Notes under the pieces: generated by a model
Seen by the model: only the letters and a program-made list of their open reading frames with translations
The model's database searches: none
What the model was told of the DNA's origin: nothing
In this document: positions 54,729 through 64,000 of the stretch, piece by piece
Layout: every line of letters begins with the position of its first letter
How positions within the stretch are numbered: the first letter of the stretch is position 1
From: Gracilibacillus kekensis
GTDB taxonomy: Bacteria > Bacillota > Bacilli > Bacillales > Amphibacillaceae
Length of the DNA stretch: 64,000 nt
NCBI RefSeq assembly: GCF_900143085.1
Contig: NZ_FRCZ01000010.1
Span: 18,282 to 82,281, forward strand
Reading direction: 5' to 3'
Translations under genes and position numbers: made by a program

Positions 54729-56495
54729 TTATTTCTTCAAACGAAAACGAGAAACTATTTCTTGCATTTCGAATGCTAATTGATCTAATTGCTTAGCCTG
54801 TCCAGCTACTTCCTCCATCGAACTGCTTGTTTCTTCAGCCGAGGCAGAAGTTTCTTCAATACCTGCAGCGGATTCTTGGGAAGTCGAAGCAATTTCTTGA
54901 ATAGATTCATTCATTTCTTCTGTCCGTGAAGAAACATTAGCTAGATTAGTTGTAATGTGTTTCATTCGGTCTACCATATTTTTCACAGAATCATTTATTT
55001 CTGTAAACGTTTCCTGCGTAGTTAATATTTGGGTTGTTCCTTGTTCCACTTCAGAATAACCCTCTTCTAACGAATTAGAAACATCCGTTGATTCTGTTTG
55101 AATTCTGGATACGATTCCAGTTATATCTGAGACAGAGTCGGAAACTTGTTCAGCTAATTTTCTGACTTCATCGGCAACTACAGCAAAACCTTTGCCATGT
55201 TCTCCAGCTCTCGCTGCTTCAATGGCGGCATTTAATGCCAAGAGGTTGGTTTGTTCTGCGATATCATGAATTACGGACACTAATCGACCAATCTCTTGAG
55301 ATTGTGCATCCAAACTCCGTACCTTTTCCACCGCTTCTTTTACAATCTGATCAATTTTTGTCATCTGATTTGCCGACAATTGCATTAAATTACTTCCAGA
55401 TTCTGATTTTTCTAAGACCTCCATTGACACGTTTCCGACATTAGTACCTTCTTTATTAGTGTCTGAAACTATTTCTTTAAAATTCTCCATCATTTGTGAC
55501 AATGTACTAACATGGTTCGCTTGAACTTCAGCACCTGATGCCAATTCTTCCATAGTAGTTGTAACTTGTTCAGAACCAATCTTCACTTCATTAGAAGATT
55601 TATTTAGTCCGTCACTTTGTTGATTTAGCGAAACAGAAGCCTTTGAAATATTAGTAATCATATTGTTTAAACTATGTTGCATATTATTCATTTCTTTTGC
55701 CAGTGAAGCCAATTCATCCTTTGTTTTCACTTCAATGGGAGCTAAACTTAAGTTTCCTGCAGCTAATTCTTTCATTCTACCTGTTACTATACCTAAAGGT
55801 TTTGTTATGCTTCTAGAGAATATCCAAACAATTATAATTCCCAAAATAATAAAGAATATGGTTATAAATGCAATTTGATACAAAATGGTGTCAGCTGAAG
55901 AATTAAAGTCCATGAGGTATGTACTTGCGCTAATTACCCAACCCCAATTCTCATTATAAGAGGTATATACCACTTTTTCTGCAATTACGTTTTCATCATG
56001 TGGTAACGGCCAATCGTAATAAACATAACCCCCACCGTTATTAATTGCCTTATCTGTGATTTCTTGCATAAATAGATTCCCTGAAGAGTCCGTTGATTCC
56101 CAAAGACTTTGCCCTTCAAGATTTGGGTGTGCCAGTAACATCCCTTCTTCGTCTGTAATATATGCATATCCATTTTCACCTAAATTAATACGATCATTAA
56201 TCGGGCGCGTTCCGTCTGTATTTTTTTCTCCCAATATGACAGTCTTCACTTTTTCTTGTGCTTCATCCAGTGAAATGTTTCCTTTTTCCACTTCTTTATT
56301 TAATGAATTAATCATTTCATTTGTAAATACGACACTGTTACGTAAATTTGTTTCCCCCAACTCATTAAGAGAACTTTCGCTTTGTTGATAAGTACTATAC
56401 CCAAGTAATACTAATGGTACGATTAATAATAAAAGTGATGTAACCATTAACTTTTTTCGTACCGAGTGTTTAATTTCTTTGTTTTGTTTTTTCAT
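54729..56495 (-). CDS. Methyl-accepting chemotaxis protein with Cache sensor
   Basis: 588 aa. Membrane helix at ~14-33, a single-Cache-type extracytoplasmic domain ([46 protein letters not shown]), second helix ~205-228, HAMP ([20 protein letters not shown]), and the tip [20 protein letters not shown]. The Cache motif set resembles small organic-acid receptors. C-terminal [10 protein letters not shown]. Confidence 0.92.
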   Translation of the reverse strand: MKKQNKEIKHSVRKKLMVTSLLLLIVPLVLLGYSTYQQSESSLNELGETNLRNSVVFTNEMINSLNKEVEKGNISLDEAQEKVKTVILGEKNTDGTRPINDRINLGENGYAYITDEEGMLLAHPNLEGQSLWESTDSSGNLFMQEITDKAINNGGGYVYYDWPLPHDENVIAEKVVYTSYNENWGWVISASTYLMDFNSSADTILYQIAFITIFFIILGIIIVWIFSRSITKPLGIVTGRMKELAAGNLSLAPIEVKTKDELASLAKEMNNMQHSLNNMITNISKASVSLNQQSDGLNKSSNEVKIGSEQVTTTMEELASGAEVQANHVSTLSQMMENFKEIVSDTNKEGTNVGNVSMEVLEKSESGSNLMQLSANQMTKIDQIVKEAVEKVRSLDAQSQEIGRLVSVIHDIAEQTNLLALNAAIEAARAGEHGKGFAVVADEVRKLAEQVSDSVSDITGIVSRIQTESTDVSNSLEEGYSEVEQGTTQILTTQETFTEINDSVKNMVDRMKHITTNLANVSSRTEEMNESIQEIASTSQESAAGIEETSASAEETSSSMEEVAGQAKQLDQLAFEMQEIVSRFRLKK

Positions 56496-56681
56496 AGTTG
56501 CCTCCTGTCGTTAATATAAATAATACTTAATACCTATATCGACAGATTCAACTAAATTATTAGAATATTCTTATAATTCCTTCAATAAATTGTGATGAAG
56601 GATCGCTTAAATATAAATTGAGAGTTTTTGACTTCCACTAAATTCAGTAAAAAAATATCAAAAAATTTGTGAGCGTACAAT

Positions 56682-56735
56682 CCCCCACTTAGCTTCTTTG
56701 CTATAGCTTGAAACGCGAAGTGGAGGTATTAGAAC
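56682..56735. repeat. Short dispersed repeat with hairpin
   Basis: TCCCCCACTTAGCTTCTTTG ... TGAAACGCGAAGTGGAGGTA; the ends CCCCCACTT and AAGTGGAGG pair with one mismatch. A degenerate copy lies at 39858. Otherwise 56496-56829 holds no gene I can see. Confidence 0.5.
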
Positions 56736-56829
56736 AATTACACTGCCATACACATCCTCAGCAGATCCATTTTTGTATATACAAGTTTTGAAATCGTTCA
56801 TATATGAGTGGTAGTGATTTTTCAAGTCG

Positions 56830-57693
56830 CTATCGGAACATTTTTTGCCACGTTTTTGGACCTACAATACCGTCTATTCTTAGATCATTGTTCCTCTGAT
56901 ATTGCTTAACTGCTTTTTCTGTTTTAGGCCCAAAAATACCATCTATTTTTGTTCTAACTTTTCGTTGAATAATTCGTACCACTTGGCCTCTGCTATTTTT
57001 CTTTATCAACCCTGGATAGTTGGCTATTAATGTACTAACCTTTTCTAGCCTTGCATTTGTCACCGGTCCTACTATTCCATCCACTTTTATTCCCTGCGAT
57101 TTTTGAAATGCTTTAACAGCTTTGTCTGTTTCTTGGCCAAAATTTCCATCAACACCATATCGTTCTAAACGAAATCCCATCTTTATAAGTTGGGTCTGAA
57201 GTTTTCTTACTACATTACCTTTATCACCTTTTTTAAGATATTCACTGGCAGTAAATTGGTTCAAATAATTGATAGGATTTACAGTTGATGCTGCTGTGTC
57301 CGATCGATATCCGTAAGGTGGAGAAAATTCCATCTTTTTACGCACTTCAAAATGCAAGTGAGAACCCGTTACAAAACCTGTTTTTCCTTGATAACCAATA
57401 ATTTCGCCCTTTGATACAAACTGCCCCTTGTTGACTACAGTTGAATCTAAATGCGCATATAACTGTGCACGATTATTTCTATCTCGTATTAACACAACAT
57501 TTCCATATCCCCCTAAGCCTGTACCACTTTTCCCAAATCCGGAGAAAATGACCGTTCCTCTGGTAAATGATTTAATTGGAGCTCTGTGAGATTTTGCAAG
57601 GTCAATCCCTGCATGAAAACTTCTTGAACCTCTGATTGGATGTGTTCGATACCCATATGGACTTGTAATTCGATAACCTTGATACTCCGCCAT
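56830..57693 (-). CDS. M23 peptidase endolysin with two peptidoglycan-binding domains
   Basis: 287 aa, no signal peptide. The N-terminal M23 (LytM) domain has zinc ligands HAGIDLAKS and HLHFEVRK and starts YRITSPYGYRTHPIRGSRSF. Two PG-binding repeats follow (GFRLERYGVDGNFGQETDKA, VKAFQKSQGIKVDGIVGP; then TKIDGIFGPKTEKAVKQYQR). Absence of a signal with a holin directly upstream marks it as a phage-type lysin. Confidence 0.88.
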   Translation of the reverse strand: MAEYQGYRITSPYGYRTHPIRGSRSFHAGIDLAKSHRAPIKSFTRGTVIFSGFGKSGTGLGGYGNVVLIRDRNNRAQLYAHLDSTVVNKGQFVSKGEIIGYQGKTGFVTGSHLHFEVRKKMEFSPPYGYRSDTAASTVNPINYLNQFTASEYLKKGDKGNVVRKLQTQLIKMGFRLERYGVDGNFGQETDKAVKAFQKSQGIKVDGIVGPVTNARLEKVSTLIANYPGLIKKNSRGQVVRIIQRKVRTKIDGIFGPKTEKAVKQYQRNNDLRIDGIVGPKTWQKMFR

Positions 57694-57705
57694 TTTTAAA
57701 CCTCC

Positions 57706-57969
57706 TTATAATTCGTCCTTATGAAACGTTTGTTTGACAATTTGATGACTAAATACTGCCATTCCTGTAGCAATAACCCCTTCGGCAATAGCTCTCGTAT
57801 TCCACCCATATAAATTACAAGAAGCTAGGACCCCAATACACAACAATATCCAAACAATTAACCAATCAGGTATAAATGGTGTTCTTTTACATGCATATCC
57901 TATAAACCAAAGCGCTGGGACAATATAGTAGAAATCTTCCTGGAAAAAGTATAAAAACTCTGTCACCAT
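57706..57969 (-). CDS. Phage-type holin
   Basis: An 87-aa membrane protein with about three hydrophobic segments (FYYIVPALWFIGYA, LIVWILLCIGVLASCNLYGW, AIAEGVIATGMAVFSHQIV) and a charged C-terminus (KQTFHKDEL). It matches small phage holin-family proteins. ATG with GGAGGTG; 12 bp before the endolysin start. The two form a lysis cassette with no other phage genes next to it. Confidence 0.78.
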   Translation of the reverse strand: MVTEFLYFFQEDFYYIVPALWFIGYACKRTPFIPDWLIVWILLCIGVLASCNLYGWNTRAIAEGVIATGMAVFSHQIVKQTFHKDEL

Positions 57970-58086
57970 CTGAACACCTCCTCTGATTAGACTCGAGAGT
58001 TACTTACTACTTAAGGTCTTAAATTGAATGAGCATAACAAGGTCTTATATTAAAATATGCAACCTTACTACGTTGTGACTTGGCAA

Positions 58087-58116
58087 TTGACATGAATGCT
58101 CTGTTATTTCTATAAT
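58087..58116 (+). promoter_or_regulatory. SigmaA-type promoter upstream of the BCCT gene
   Basis: TTGACA (58087-58092), 18-bp spacer, TATAAT (58111-58116). Leaves a leader of about 180 nt. The remaining 57970-58280 shows no gene. Confidence 0.8.
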
Positions 58117-58279
58117 CATTTGACAGAATAAAAAAGTGTCTTTACATGTTTAATTACTTGCATTTAACAAAAATTAACTATAAGTAGATTAATTATGACG
58201 AATACTGGGAATAACAAGAAAGACATAGATCGAACAAGTATTTTACATAGCTGTACTTAATTGATGGAAAGGGGGAACT

Positions 58280-58297
58280 ATGTCAGCGGTTGTTTGA
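58280..58297 (+). CDS. Five-codon leader ORF before the BCCT gene
   Basis: ATG TCA GCG GTT GTT TGA (MSAVV), with a strong AAAGGGGGA four bases upstream. It ends 5 bp before the GTG of the transporter gene, whose own ribosome site is weak. May couple or gate translation of the transporter by re-initiation. Seen in sequence; function inferred. Confidence 0.45.
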   Translation: MSAVV

Positions 58298-58302
58298 CAT
58301 AG

Positions 58303-60201
58303 GTGTTTATGAAAACTAAAGAAAAAACAAATGATAAAGTAGGTAAGGTAGGAATTGTATTTATTATATCTACCATATTGGTTGCAATATTTGTATTATG
58401 GGGAGCGTTTTCTCCAGGTTCCCTTAATGAGACCGCCAATTCTGGATTATCTTGGATGATTACCAATTTTGGATGGTTTTACATGCTAATCACCGCATTA
58501 TTCGTTCTTTTTGTTATTGCATTAGCTGTGAGTCCTTACGGTAAGATTCGCCTAGGAAAACCTGAGGACAGACCTGAATATTCTTGGTTTTCCTGGATTG
58601 GCATGTTATTCGCTGCAGGTATCGGTGTTGGATTTGTTTTCTGGGGCGTTGCAGAACCGCTACTGTACTACATGGATCCACCCCTAGGTTATGAACCAAA
58701 TACTAGAGAATCAGCTCTGGCTGGTTTACGTTATGGTTCATATCATTGGGCATTGCATCCATGGGCAATCTTTTCAATTGTTGGTATGACACTTGCATAT
58801 GTCCAATACCGAAAAGATAGACCAGCTTTGATCAGTTCTGCCTTCTATCCAGTTCTTGGTGACAGAGTTAATGGTTGGGCTGGTAAAACAATTGACACAT
58901 TAGCAGTATTAGCGACTTGCACAGGGGTAGCAACCACATTTGGTTTAAGTGCCATGCAAATTACTGGTGGATTATCACACATTTCACCTATTCCTAATTC
59001 ACCATGGACACAACTAATCATTATATCGATCGTAACGGTATTATTTATGCTTTCAGCTGCCCGTGGTCTTGATCGTGGTATTAAAATATTGAGTAATATT
59101 AATTTAGTTGTCGCTGGTCTTTTATTACTATTTGTCATCATTGTAGGGCCTACTTTATTTATTGCAGAAAGTTTTGTTACTACACTTGGGGGTTATTTAA
59201 CAAATGTAGTACCAATGGCATTAACACTGACACCTTTTTCTGAGAGTGAATGGTTAGGAACGAATACCATTTTCTTCTGGGCATGGCACATTTCATGGGC
59301 ACCATTTATGGGAATCTTTATAGCTCGTATTTCAAAAGGAAGAACAATACGAGAATTTATGGCTGGGGTACTAATCGTCCCTGCGTTATTAGCCATTATA
59401 TGGTTTACGACATTTGGTGGTACTGGGCTAAACATAGAAATGTATGGTGCGGGTGGCTTAGCAGAATTAGTTAACTCAGATGTAGAACTTGCATTATTTG
59501 CGATGTTAGCAGAATTGCCATTAAGTGTAATTACAAATACACTTGCGATTATTTTAATACTAATCTTTTTTATTACTTCAGCAGACTCGGCTTCATTCGT
59601 ACTTGGATCAATGACTTCTAACGGAGATCTCGAGCCAAAGACATGGGTAAAATTAGTATGGGGATTTCTAATTGCTGGTGCTGCAAGTGTCCTGCTATTT
59701 AGTGGCGGTGGAGGCTTAAATGCCTTGCAAACTGCTTCAATCATTGCAGCATTACCATTTGCAATTGTGATGGTTTTAATGATTATTTCAGTCCTCATTA
59801 CCTTAGGAAAAGATTGGCAAATTGATCGTAAACTTCGTCGCAGAAAGCGTGAAGACAGAGTGAAAGGCGAATTCAAGGATGAATTCAAAGACGAATTTAA
59901 AGATGATTTTAGAGATGAGTTTAAAGATGAGTTCAAGGAAGAGTTCAAAGAAGAGTTCAAAGATGACTTTAAAGATGACTTTAAAGATGATTTCAAAGAT
60001 GAATTTAAAGATGATTTTAAGGAAGATTTCAAAGAAAATATATATAAAGAGATGAAGAATGATTTCTATGATGATTTTAAAGATAAAATTTATCATGAAA
60101 TGAAAGAAGAATTATATGATGAATTTAAAGATAAAATTTACGATGAAATGAAAGATGAAATTATTGAAGAAATAGCTGATGACGATCGACCAAACAAATA
60201 A
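58303..60201 (+). CDS. BCCT-family osmolyte transporter with long repetitive C-terminal tail
   Basis: Up to 632 aa (GTG 58303; ATG 58309 is also possible; a TAG blocks earlier starts). Twelve membrane segments of the betaine/carnitine/choline family: GMLFAAGIGVGFVFWGVAEP, YGSYHWALHPWAIFSIVGMT, FFWAWHISWAPFMGIFIARI, FFITSADSASFVLGSM. From ~residue 507 a basic stretch (KLRRRKREDRVK) leads into ~110 residues of [DE]-[DE]-F-K repeats, then YDDFKDKIYHEMK-like units. Such tails sense osmotic state in BetP-type carriers; this one is unusually long and regular. Probably glycine betaine uptake. Confidence 0.9.
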   Translation: MFMKTKEKTNDKVGKVGIVFIISTILVAIFVLWGAFSPGSLNETANSGLSWMITNFGWFYMLITALFVLFVIALAVSPYGKIRLGKPEDRPEYSWFSWIGMLFAAGIGVGFVFWGVAEPLLYYMDPPLGYEPNTRESALAGLRYGSYHWALHPWAIFSIVGMTLAYVQYRKDRPALISSAFYPVLGDRVNGWAGKTIDTLAVLATCTGVATTFGLSAMQITGGLSHISPIPNSPWTQLIIISIVTVLFMLSAARGLDRGIKILSNINLVVAGLLLLFVIIVGPTLFIAESFVTTLGGYLTNVVPMALTLTPFSESEWLGTNTIFFWAWHISWAPFMGIFIARISKGRTIREFMAGVLIVPALLAIIWFTTFGGTGLNIEMYGAGGLAELVNSDVELALFAMLAELPLSVITNTLAIILILIFFITSADSASFVLGSMTSNGDLEPKTWVKLVWGFLIAGAASVLLFSGGGGLNALQTASIIAALPFAIVMVLMIISVLITLGKDWQIDRKLRRRKREDRVKGEFKDEFKDEFKDDFRDEFKDEFKEEFKEEFKDDFKDDFKDDFKDEFKDDFKEDFKENIYKEMKNDFYDDFKDKIYHEMKEELYDEFKDKIYDEMKDEIIEEIADDDRPNK

Positions 60202-60321
60202 GATGGTCTTGTCAATTAATCGAGTGGATTTGTGACAGTCTGCACCTTCTTAAGCAAAATCCTTTCTTGAACAAATTATTTATGTGAAAATAGAATACAA
60301 GCTTAAGAGAGGTGTATTAAT

Positions 60322-61023
60322 ATGCAAATTGAAATATGGTCAGATTTTGTTTGTCCCTTTTGTTATATTGGCAAAAAAAGGTTAGAACAAGCACTCGAAA
60401 GATTTCCAGAAAAATTAAATGTATCTATTCAATATAAAAGTTTTGAATTAGACCCTAACGCTCCTAATTATAACGGTAAAAATATACATGAAGCACTTGC
60501 TTCAAAGTACAATATGACTATTGAGCAAGCACAGAAAGCGAATCAGCAAATTGCAGAACAAGCGAAAACAGTTGGTCTTGAATTCGTTTTTGACACAATG
60601 AAACCTGGTAATACATTTCATGCTCATCGCCTCAGTAAATATGCAGCAACAATTAACCGTGAGGCAGAATATGTTGATACGATGTTATATCATTATTTCA
60701 CTTTATCAAAAGACTTGAGTGATCCTAATTCATTACGTACTATTACAAAAGATATCGGGTTTGATGAGAATGAAGTAAATAACATTTTAGAAAATGAATC
60801 ATTGTATGCAGATCTGGTTAAAAATGACCAAAAGGAAGCTAACAAATTAGGAATTACAGGTGTACCATTTTTTGTAATTAATAAAAAGTATGCAATTTCT
60901 GGTGCACAACCAATCGAAACTTTTATGCAAGCTGTCGAAAAAGTAGTTGAGGAAGAAAATCAGGAATTGGAGAGTTTGAATATTAAACAAGGCAGTTTTT
61001 GTGATGGTGAAAACTGTAAATAA
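60322..61023 (+). CDS. DsbA-family (FrnE-like) oxidoreductase
   Basis: A 233-aa cytosolic thioredoxin-fold protein with active site CPFC (Cys11, Cys14) in WSDFVCPFCYIGKKRLEQAL and cis-proline loop GVTGVPFF-like (GITGVPFFVI). FrnE/YwbO-type, possibly involved in oxidative or disulfide stress. An extra C-terminal GSFCDGENC holds two cysteines. ATG with GAGAGGTG. Confidence 0.88.
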   Translation: MQIEIWSDFVCPFCYIGKKRLEQALERFPEKLNVSIQYKSFELDPNAPNYNGKNIHEALASKYNMTIEQAQKANQQIAEQAKTVGLEFVFDTMKPGNTFHAHRLSKYAATINREAEYVDTMLYHYFTLSKDLSDPNSLRTITKDIGFDENEVNNILENESLYADLVKNDQKEANKLGITGVPFFVINKKYAISGAQPIETFMQAVEKVVEEENQELESLNIKQGSFCDGENCK

Positions 61024-61105
61024 ATGATCATTGCTAACCTCCAAACAATCTCATTATACTTATTATTCAGATAGTGATTAGGACAAAAGAATTATTAAAC
61101 TAAAA

Positions 61106-61137
61106 AATCCAAACGATTTGATCGTTTGGATTTTTTT
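61106..61137. terminator. Terminator after the DsbA-family gene
   Basis: AATCCAAACGAT TTG ATCGTTTGGATT followed by TTTTTTT. A nearly perfect 12-bp stem. The rest of 61024-61378 holds an extended -10 promoter candidate TGTTATAAT (61255-61263) for the next gene and nothing else clear. Confidence 0.85.
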
Positions 61138-61378
61138 ATTTATCATTCATCAAGTTCTTGCGCAAAATCACAGCATAATAACATCATACTAAAGAACTAA
61201 TTTAAATTAATAAAAAATAATTTTACATTTCTTATCGTCTAATACAAATAATCATGTTATAATCATATTGAACTATTTCTAATTGATTAATTATATAATA
61301 ATTTATGGTCCCCATGACTAAATTATTAGTTGTATTTGGAAGCCTTTTCTTGAAAAATAAACATACGGAGGATGAATC

Positions 61379-63553
61379 ATGGCTAACAATTTTAAGAACA
61401 AGAGTATAGAGGGGTTAAAGAAAGCTAAAGTTTCAATTTCTACAGTAGCGAAAAAAATTAAAGACAACAGTAAAGCCTTAATATTGAAAGCACCAAAGAA
61501 AAGAAAGAATAAATCAACTTCAACTAACAAAAAGTTGATAAACAATGCAACCGTTTCAAAAAAGAATTCTATTGGTACCAAAATTTTAATTAGTATTTTA
61601 TCGACCGTGCTAATAAGCGTAATTATTGTCGGTATTTCCTCATATTTTATCTCAAATAACATTATTAAAGATAAAGTAACCGAGGCTTCCGAACAAACTA
61701 TCGTACAGTCTGGTGACAAATTGGATTATTTAATGAATCAATATAAAGACCGTGTAACAGAAATACTGATGGCAGATAATTTCAGTCAAACCTTAGGAGA
61801 ATTAGATAATTATGAAGATACTAATAATTTTGAATACTTCTCACTAAAAAGTACAATTGATGATGCATTAACCAACCTTACTATGATTGATAGTAATATG
61901 ACGCTTTATTTATTACATACTGAAAAAGAAAGAATCATTTCTTCAACTGAATCTGTATCTGAAGAAGATTTATTTTCATTTGAATGGTATAAAGATGCTG
62001 TCGAATCAGAAGGTGCAACAGCTTGGATTGGGGGCCTTCCAAATGGTGTATCAGGTGATTCAGGAGATCCAACCGTTACTTTTGGTCAAAAATTAAGAAT
62101 TGGTGGTACAGAGTATATTTTATTAGTAGAATTAAATAACGATATATTTATTGAAGCCTTAGAAGATGTTCGTTTTGGAGAAGAAGGACTCGTTAGTATG
62201 GTTGATCAAAACAATCAAGTCGTTTTCTCTTTTAATTCTGAAGAAATCGCACAGCCTTATGATTATCAAATTGCTGTTGACTCGGTAGCCAATATGACTG
62301 AAGATAACGGTCAATTAGTGTTCCAACATGATTCAGAAGTTACCGATTGGTACTTGGTTGGATCTGTTTCAGAAGCCGAGTTAACGAAGGATACTACAAT
62401 TATATTTTACGTAACAGTAGGAATCATTATTCTATCGCTAGTAATCTCAATTATTATCGCTAGTAGAATTGTTAAAAACATCGCTAGCCCAATTGCAAAT
62501 GTTTCTAGTTTAATGGCATCCGCTAAACAAGGTAACCTGACTGTAAGATCTGATGACACAAATAGAAAAGATGAAATCGGTGAGCTTACTGCAAGTTTCA
62601 ATGAAATGCTTGAAAACATTTCACAAATGATGCATAGAACAAGAGATTCAGCAAACAAAGTATTAAATGCTGCAATAGAATTGACAGATATTTCTCAAAT
62701 GCAATCACAATCTGCTAAAGAAGTTGCTGCTGCATCAGAGGAAATTGCGAGTGGTGCAACAGGTCTGACAGATGAGGCTGAACGAGGAAATGCTTTAGCA
62801 TCTAATATCCATGAAGAAGTAGAGAATGTATTCCAGAATAATAACGAAATGGAAAGTTATGCTGTCGAAGTAGTAGAACGAAGTCATGAAGGTTTAGAGA
62901 AAATGAATGAGCTAGTAATTAAAACAAAAGATGGCGAACAAATGACAAATGCACTCGTTCAAAAAGTGGATACTTTAAAAGAAAGTACTGAACAAATAAA
63001 TCAAGTAATGGAAATGCTAACTAACATAGCTCAACAAACGAACCTACTTTCTCTAAATGCTGCGATTGAAGCGGCTCGTGCGGGTGAAGCTGGTAAAGGT
63101 TTTGCAGTTGTTGCCGATGAGATACGTAAATTGTCTACACAATCAAAAGATTCAATCGATAAAGTAGAAGAGATTACTACAGGAATTGTAAATGAGGTAA
63201 ATGATACGCTTGGGGTATTAGAAGAAGCAACTCCTCGATTCCAAGAACAAGTAACACAGGCCGAGGATACTCAAATCATTTTAAATGGTATGGGAGACAG
63301 TATGGGTGCCTTTTCTGGCAAGATACAGCAAGTTACATCTTCTATTCAACAATTGAGAGATTCACAAGAAGTATTGACGTCAACTATTCACCAAGTAAGT
63401 GCAACTGCTCAAGAATCTTCTGCAATTAGTGAAGAAGTATCAGCGACAACAGAAGAGCAATTAAAAGTAAGTGAATCACTCGTATCTACTTCTGATGAAT
63501 TGAAACAATTATCTGAAGAATTACAAGAAATGATGAAAAAATTTCAAGTGTAA
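61379..63553 (+). CDS. Methyl-accepting chemotaxis protein with Lys-rich N-terminal extension
   Basis: 724 aa. Residues 1-63 are Lys/Ser/Asn-rich (KGLKKAK-like; [15 protein letters not shown]) and cytosolic, before membrane helix ~67-92 ([20 protein letters not shown]). Then a dCache-type domain to ~340 ([33 protein letters not shown]), second helix ~340-363, HAMP, and the tip [20 protein letters not shown]. Typical receptors start within ~15 residues of helix 1, so the extension is odd. ATG with GGAGG. Confidence 0.9.
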   Translation: MANNFKNKSIEGLKKAKVSISTVAKKIKDNSKALILKAPKKRKNKSTSTNKKLINNATVSKKNSIGTKILISILSTVLISVIIVGISSYFISNNIIKDKVTEASEQTIVQSGDKLDYLMNQYKDRVTEILMADNFSQTLGELDNYEDTNNFEYFSLKSTIDDALTNLTMIDSNMTLYLLHTEKERIISSTESVSEEDLFSFEWYKDAVESEGATAWIGGLPNGVSGDSGDPTVTFGQKLRIGGTEYILLVELNNDIFIEALEDVRFGEEGLVSMVDQNNQVVFSFNSEEIAQPYDYQIAVDSVANMTEDNGQLVFQHDSEVTDWYLVGSVSEAELTKDTTIIFYVTVGIIILSLVISIIIASRIVKNIASPIANVSSLMASAKQGNLTVRSDDTNRKDEIGELTASFNEMLENISQMMHRTRDSANKVLNAAIELTDISQMQSQSAKEVAAASEEIASGATGLTDEAERGNALASNIHEEVENVFQNNNEMESYAVEVVERSHEGLEKMNELVIKTKDGEQMTNALVQKVDTLKESTEQINQVMEMLTNIAQQTNLLSLNAAIEAARAGEAGKGFAVVADEIRKLSTQSKDSIDKVEEITTGIVNEVNDTLGVLEEATPRFQEQVTQAEDTQIILNGMGDSMGAFSGKIQQVTSSIQQLRDSQEVLTSTIHQVSATAQESSAISEEVSATTEEQLKVSESLVSTSDELKQLSEELQEMMKKFQV

Positions 63554-63611
63554 AATACAAAATATATATTGTAATAAAAAACAGGCAGCAACAAAAAATC
63601 TTAGCATTAGA

Positions 63612-63643
63612 AAATCCAAACGATTCAAATCGTTTGGATTTTT
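63612..63643 (+). terminator. Terminator of the last chemoreceptor gene
   Basis: AAATCCAAACGATT CAA ATCGTTTGGATTT followed by T; same stem as at 61106 and 48116. Confidence 0.8.
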
Positions 63644-63647
63644 ATGC

Positions 63648-63730
63648 GTCTTAGGAAGAAACTACGGAGTAAACTTTGTAGTAATTTTGAAATGGTTAAC
63701 ATCCGCTTCGGCTGCCACTTTCCTTTTACA
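63648..63730. repeat. Dispersed palindromic repeat, left-end fragment
   Basis: CTTAGGAAGAAACTAC, GTAGTAATTTTGAAATG and CATCCGCTTCGGCTGCCACT match the left end of the 3288 repeat. No matching right end follows. No gene is seen in 63554-64000. Confidence 0.5.
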
Positions 63731-63869
63731 AACTGGGTATTGCCATTTAACTAAATTGCTTTGAACTAACAGAAATAGTTTATTAAAAGTATCAAAACTA
63801 ATGCTGTGCTAACGCTCTGAAATAATACTCTTTACAGGGGGCACAAAGCCCACATGAATTGAAATACCA

Positions 63870-64000
63870 GATAAAAGTATATATATCGTCCAAAAGGAGA
63901 AGTTCGCAACTGCCCCAGTGTCCGATAAAAGTATATATCGACCAAAAGAAGAAGCTCGCAACTGCCCTAGTGTCCGATAAAAGTATATATCGTCCAAAAG
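63870..64000. repeat. 52-bp tandem repeat array, cut by the window edge
   Basis: Three units begin GATAAAAGTATATATCG at 63870, 63924 and 63976 (first unit 54 bp with an extra TA, second 52 bp, third incomplete). Each holds CCAAAAG-AGAAG, TCGCAACTGCCC and AGTGTCC, and the junction CGATAAAAGTATATATCG is a short palindrome. The whole unit is conserved, unlike CRISPR spacers. It may continue beyond the window. Confidence 0.8.

Noticed and set aside
59193..60032. Long open frame on the minus strand opposite the BCCT gene
   Set aside because: It is a shadow created by the repetitive DEFK codons (read as Ser/Leu/Lys repeats) and the transporter codons; no ribosome site.
63870..64000. Possible CRISPR array at the right edge
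   Set aside because: The full 52-bp unit is conserved including the part that would be a spacer, so it is a plain tandem repeat.

Overview
The window looks like the chromosome of a low-GC, spore-forming Firmicute of the family Bacillaceae, probably a salt-tolerant relative of Gracilibacillus or Oceanobacillus (the genus is a guess). Reasons: AT-rich DNA, strong AGGAGG-type ribosome sites with frequent GTG/TTG starts, SAM-I riboswitches on methionine genes, a YjcZ-type spore peptide, LipM-style lipoate synthesis, a BCCT osmolyte transporter and several Cache chemoreceptors.

Left edge (1-3201): two divergent SAM-I riboswitch units, one for a CysP-type sulfate permease (cut by the window edge) and one for metI-metC. 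A large palindromic repeat follows (3288-3781).

Main feature (25332 down to 3806, all minus strand): a bacterial microcompartment (BMC) locus joined to sugar and nucleoside uptake. In transcription order it holds a MetY-like O-acetylhomoserine sulfhydrylase with a BMC-targeting-like tail, a ribose-type ABC importer, methylthioribose kinase (MtnK), methylthioribose-1-phosphate isomerase (MtnA), a class II aldolase with a similar tail, a CoA-acylating aldehyde dehydrogenase with an N-terminal targeting helix, five BMC-H shell genes, PduL, a BMC-P vertex protein, a CoA-disulfide reductase/NADH oxidase-type flavoprotein and a two-subunit CoA transferase. After a clear promoter come a NupNOPQ-like nucleoside importer, a molybdopterin oxidoreductase and a nucleoside phosphorylase. 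My reading: 5-methylthioribose or 5-deoxyribose is imported or made by phosphorolysis, phosphorylated, isomerised and cleaved to DHAP plus a short aldehyde (the DHAP shunt). The aldehyde is processed inside the compartment to an acyl-CoA and acyl-phosphate. A MetY cargo would tie the shell to sulfur or methionine recycling. The classical mtnW/X/B/D genes are not seen.

Middle (25450-41350): TauE/SafE exporter, SDR enzyme, AEC transporter, lipM-lipA, a Cof phosphatase, a second palindromic repeat, yjcZ, a GH127 arabinofuranosidase divergent from an AraC regulator, a peptidoglycan-precursor cluster (hydrolase, membrane MurF-like ligase, Ddl), bioY with a BirA-like operator and a YozQ-like small protein.

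Right part (41425-64000): a PEP-synthase-like protein, an orphan solute-binding lipoprotein, a membrane diguanylate cyclase behind a c-di-GMP-I riboswitch, a CstR/rhodanese/DUF302 sulfur module, three chemoreceptors, a methyltransferase, SulP plus universal stress protein, an isolated holin-endolysin pair, a BCCT transporter with a long repetitive tail, a DsbA-family protein, and a 52-bp tandem repeat running off the right edge.
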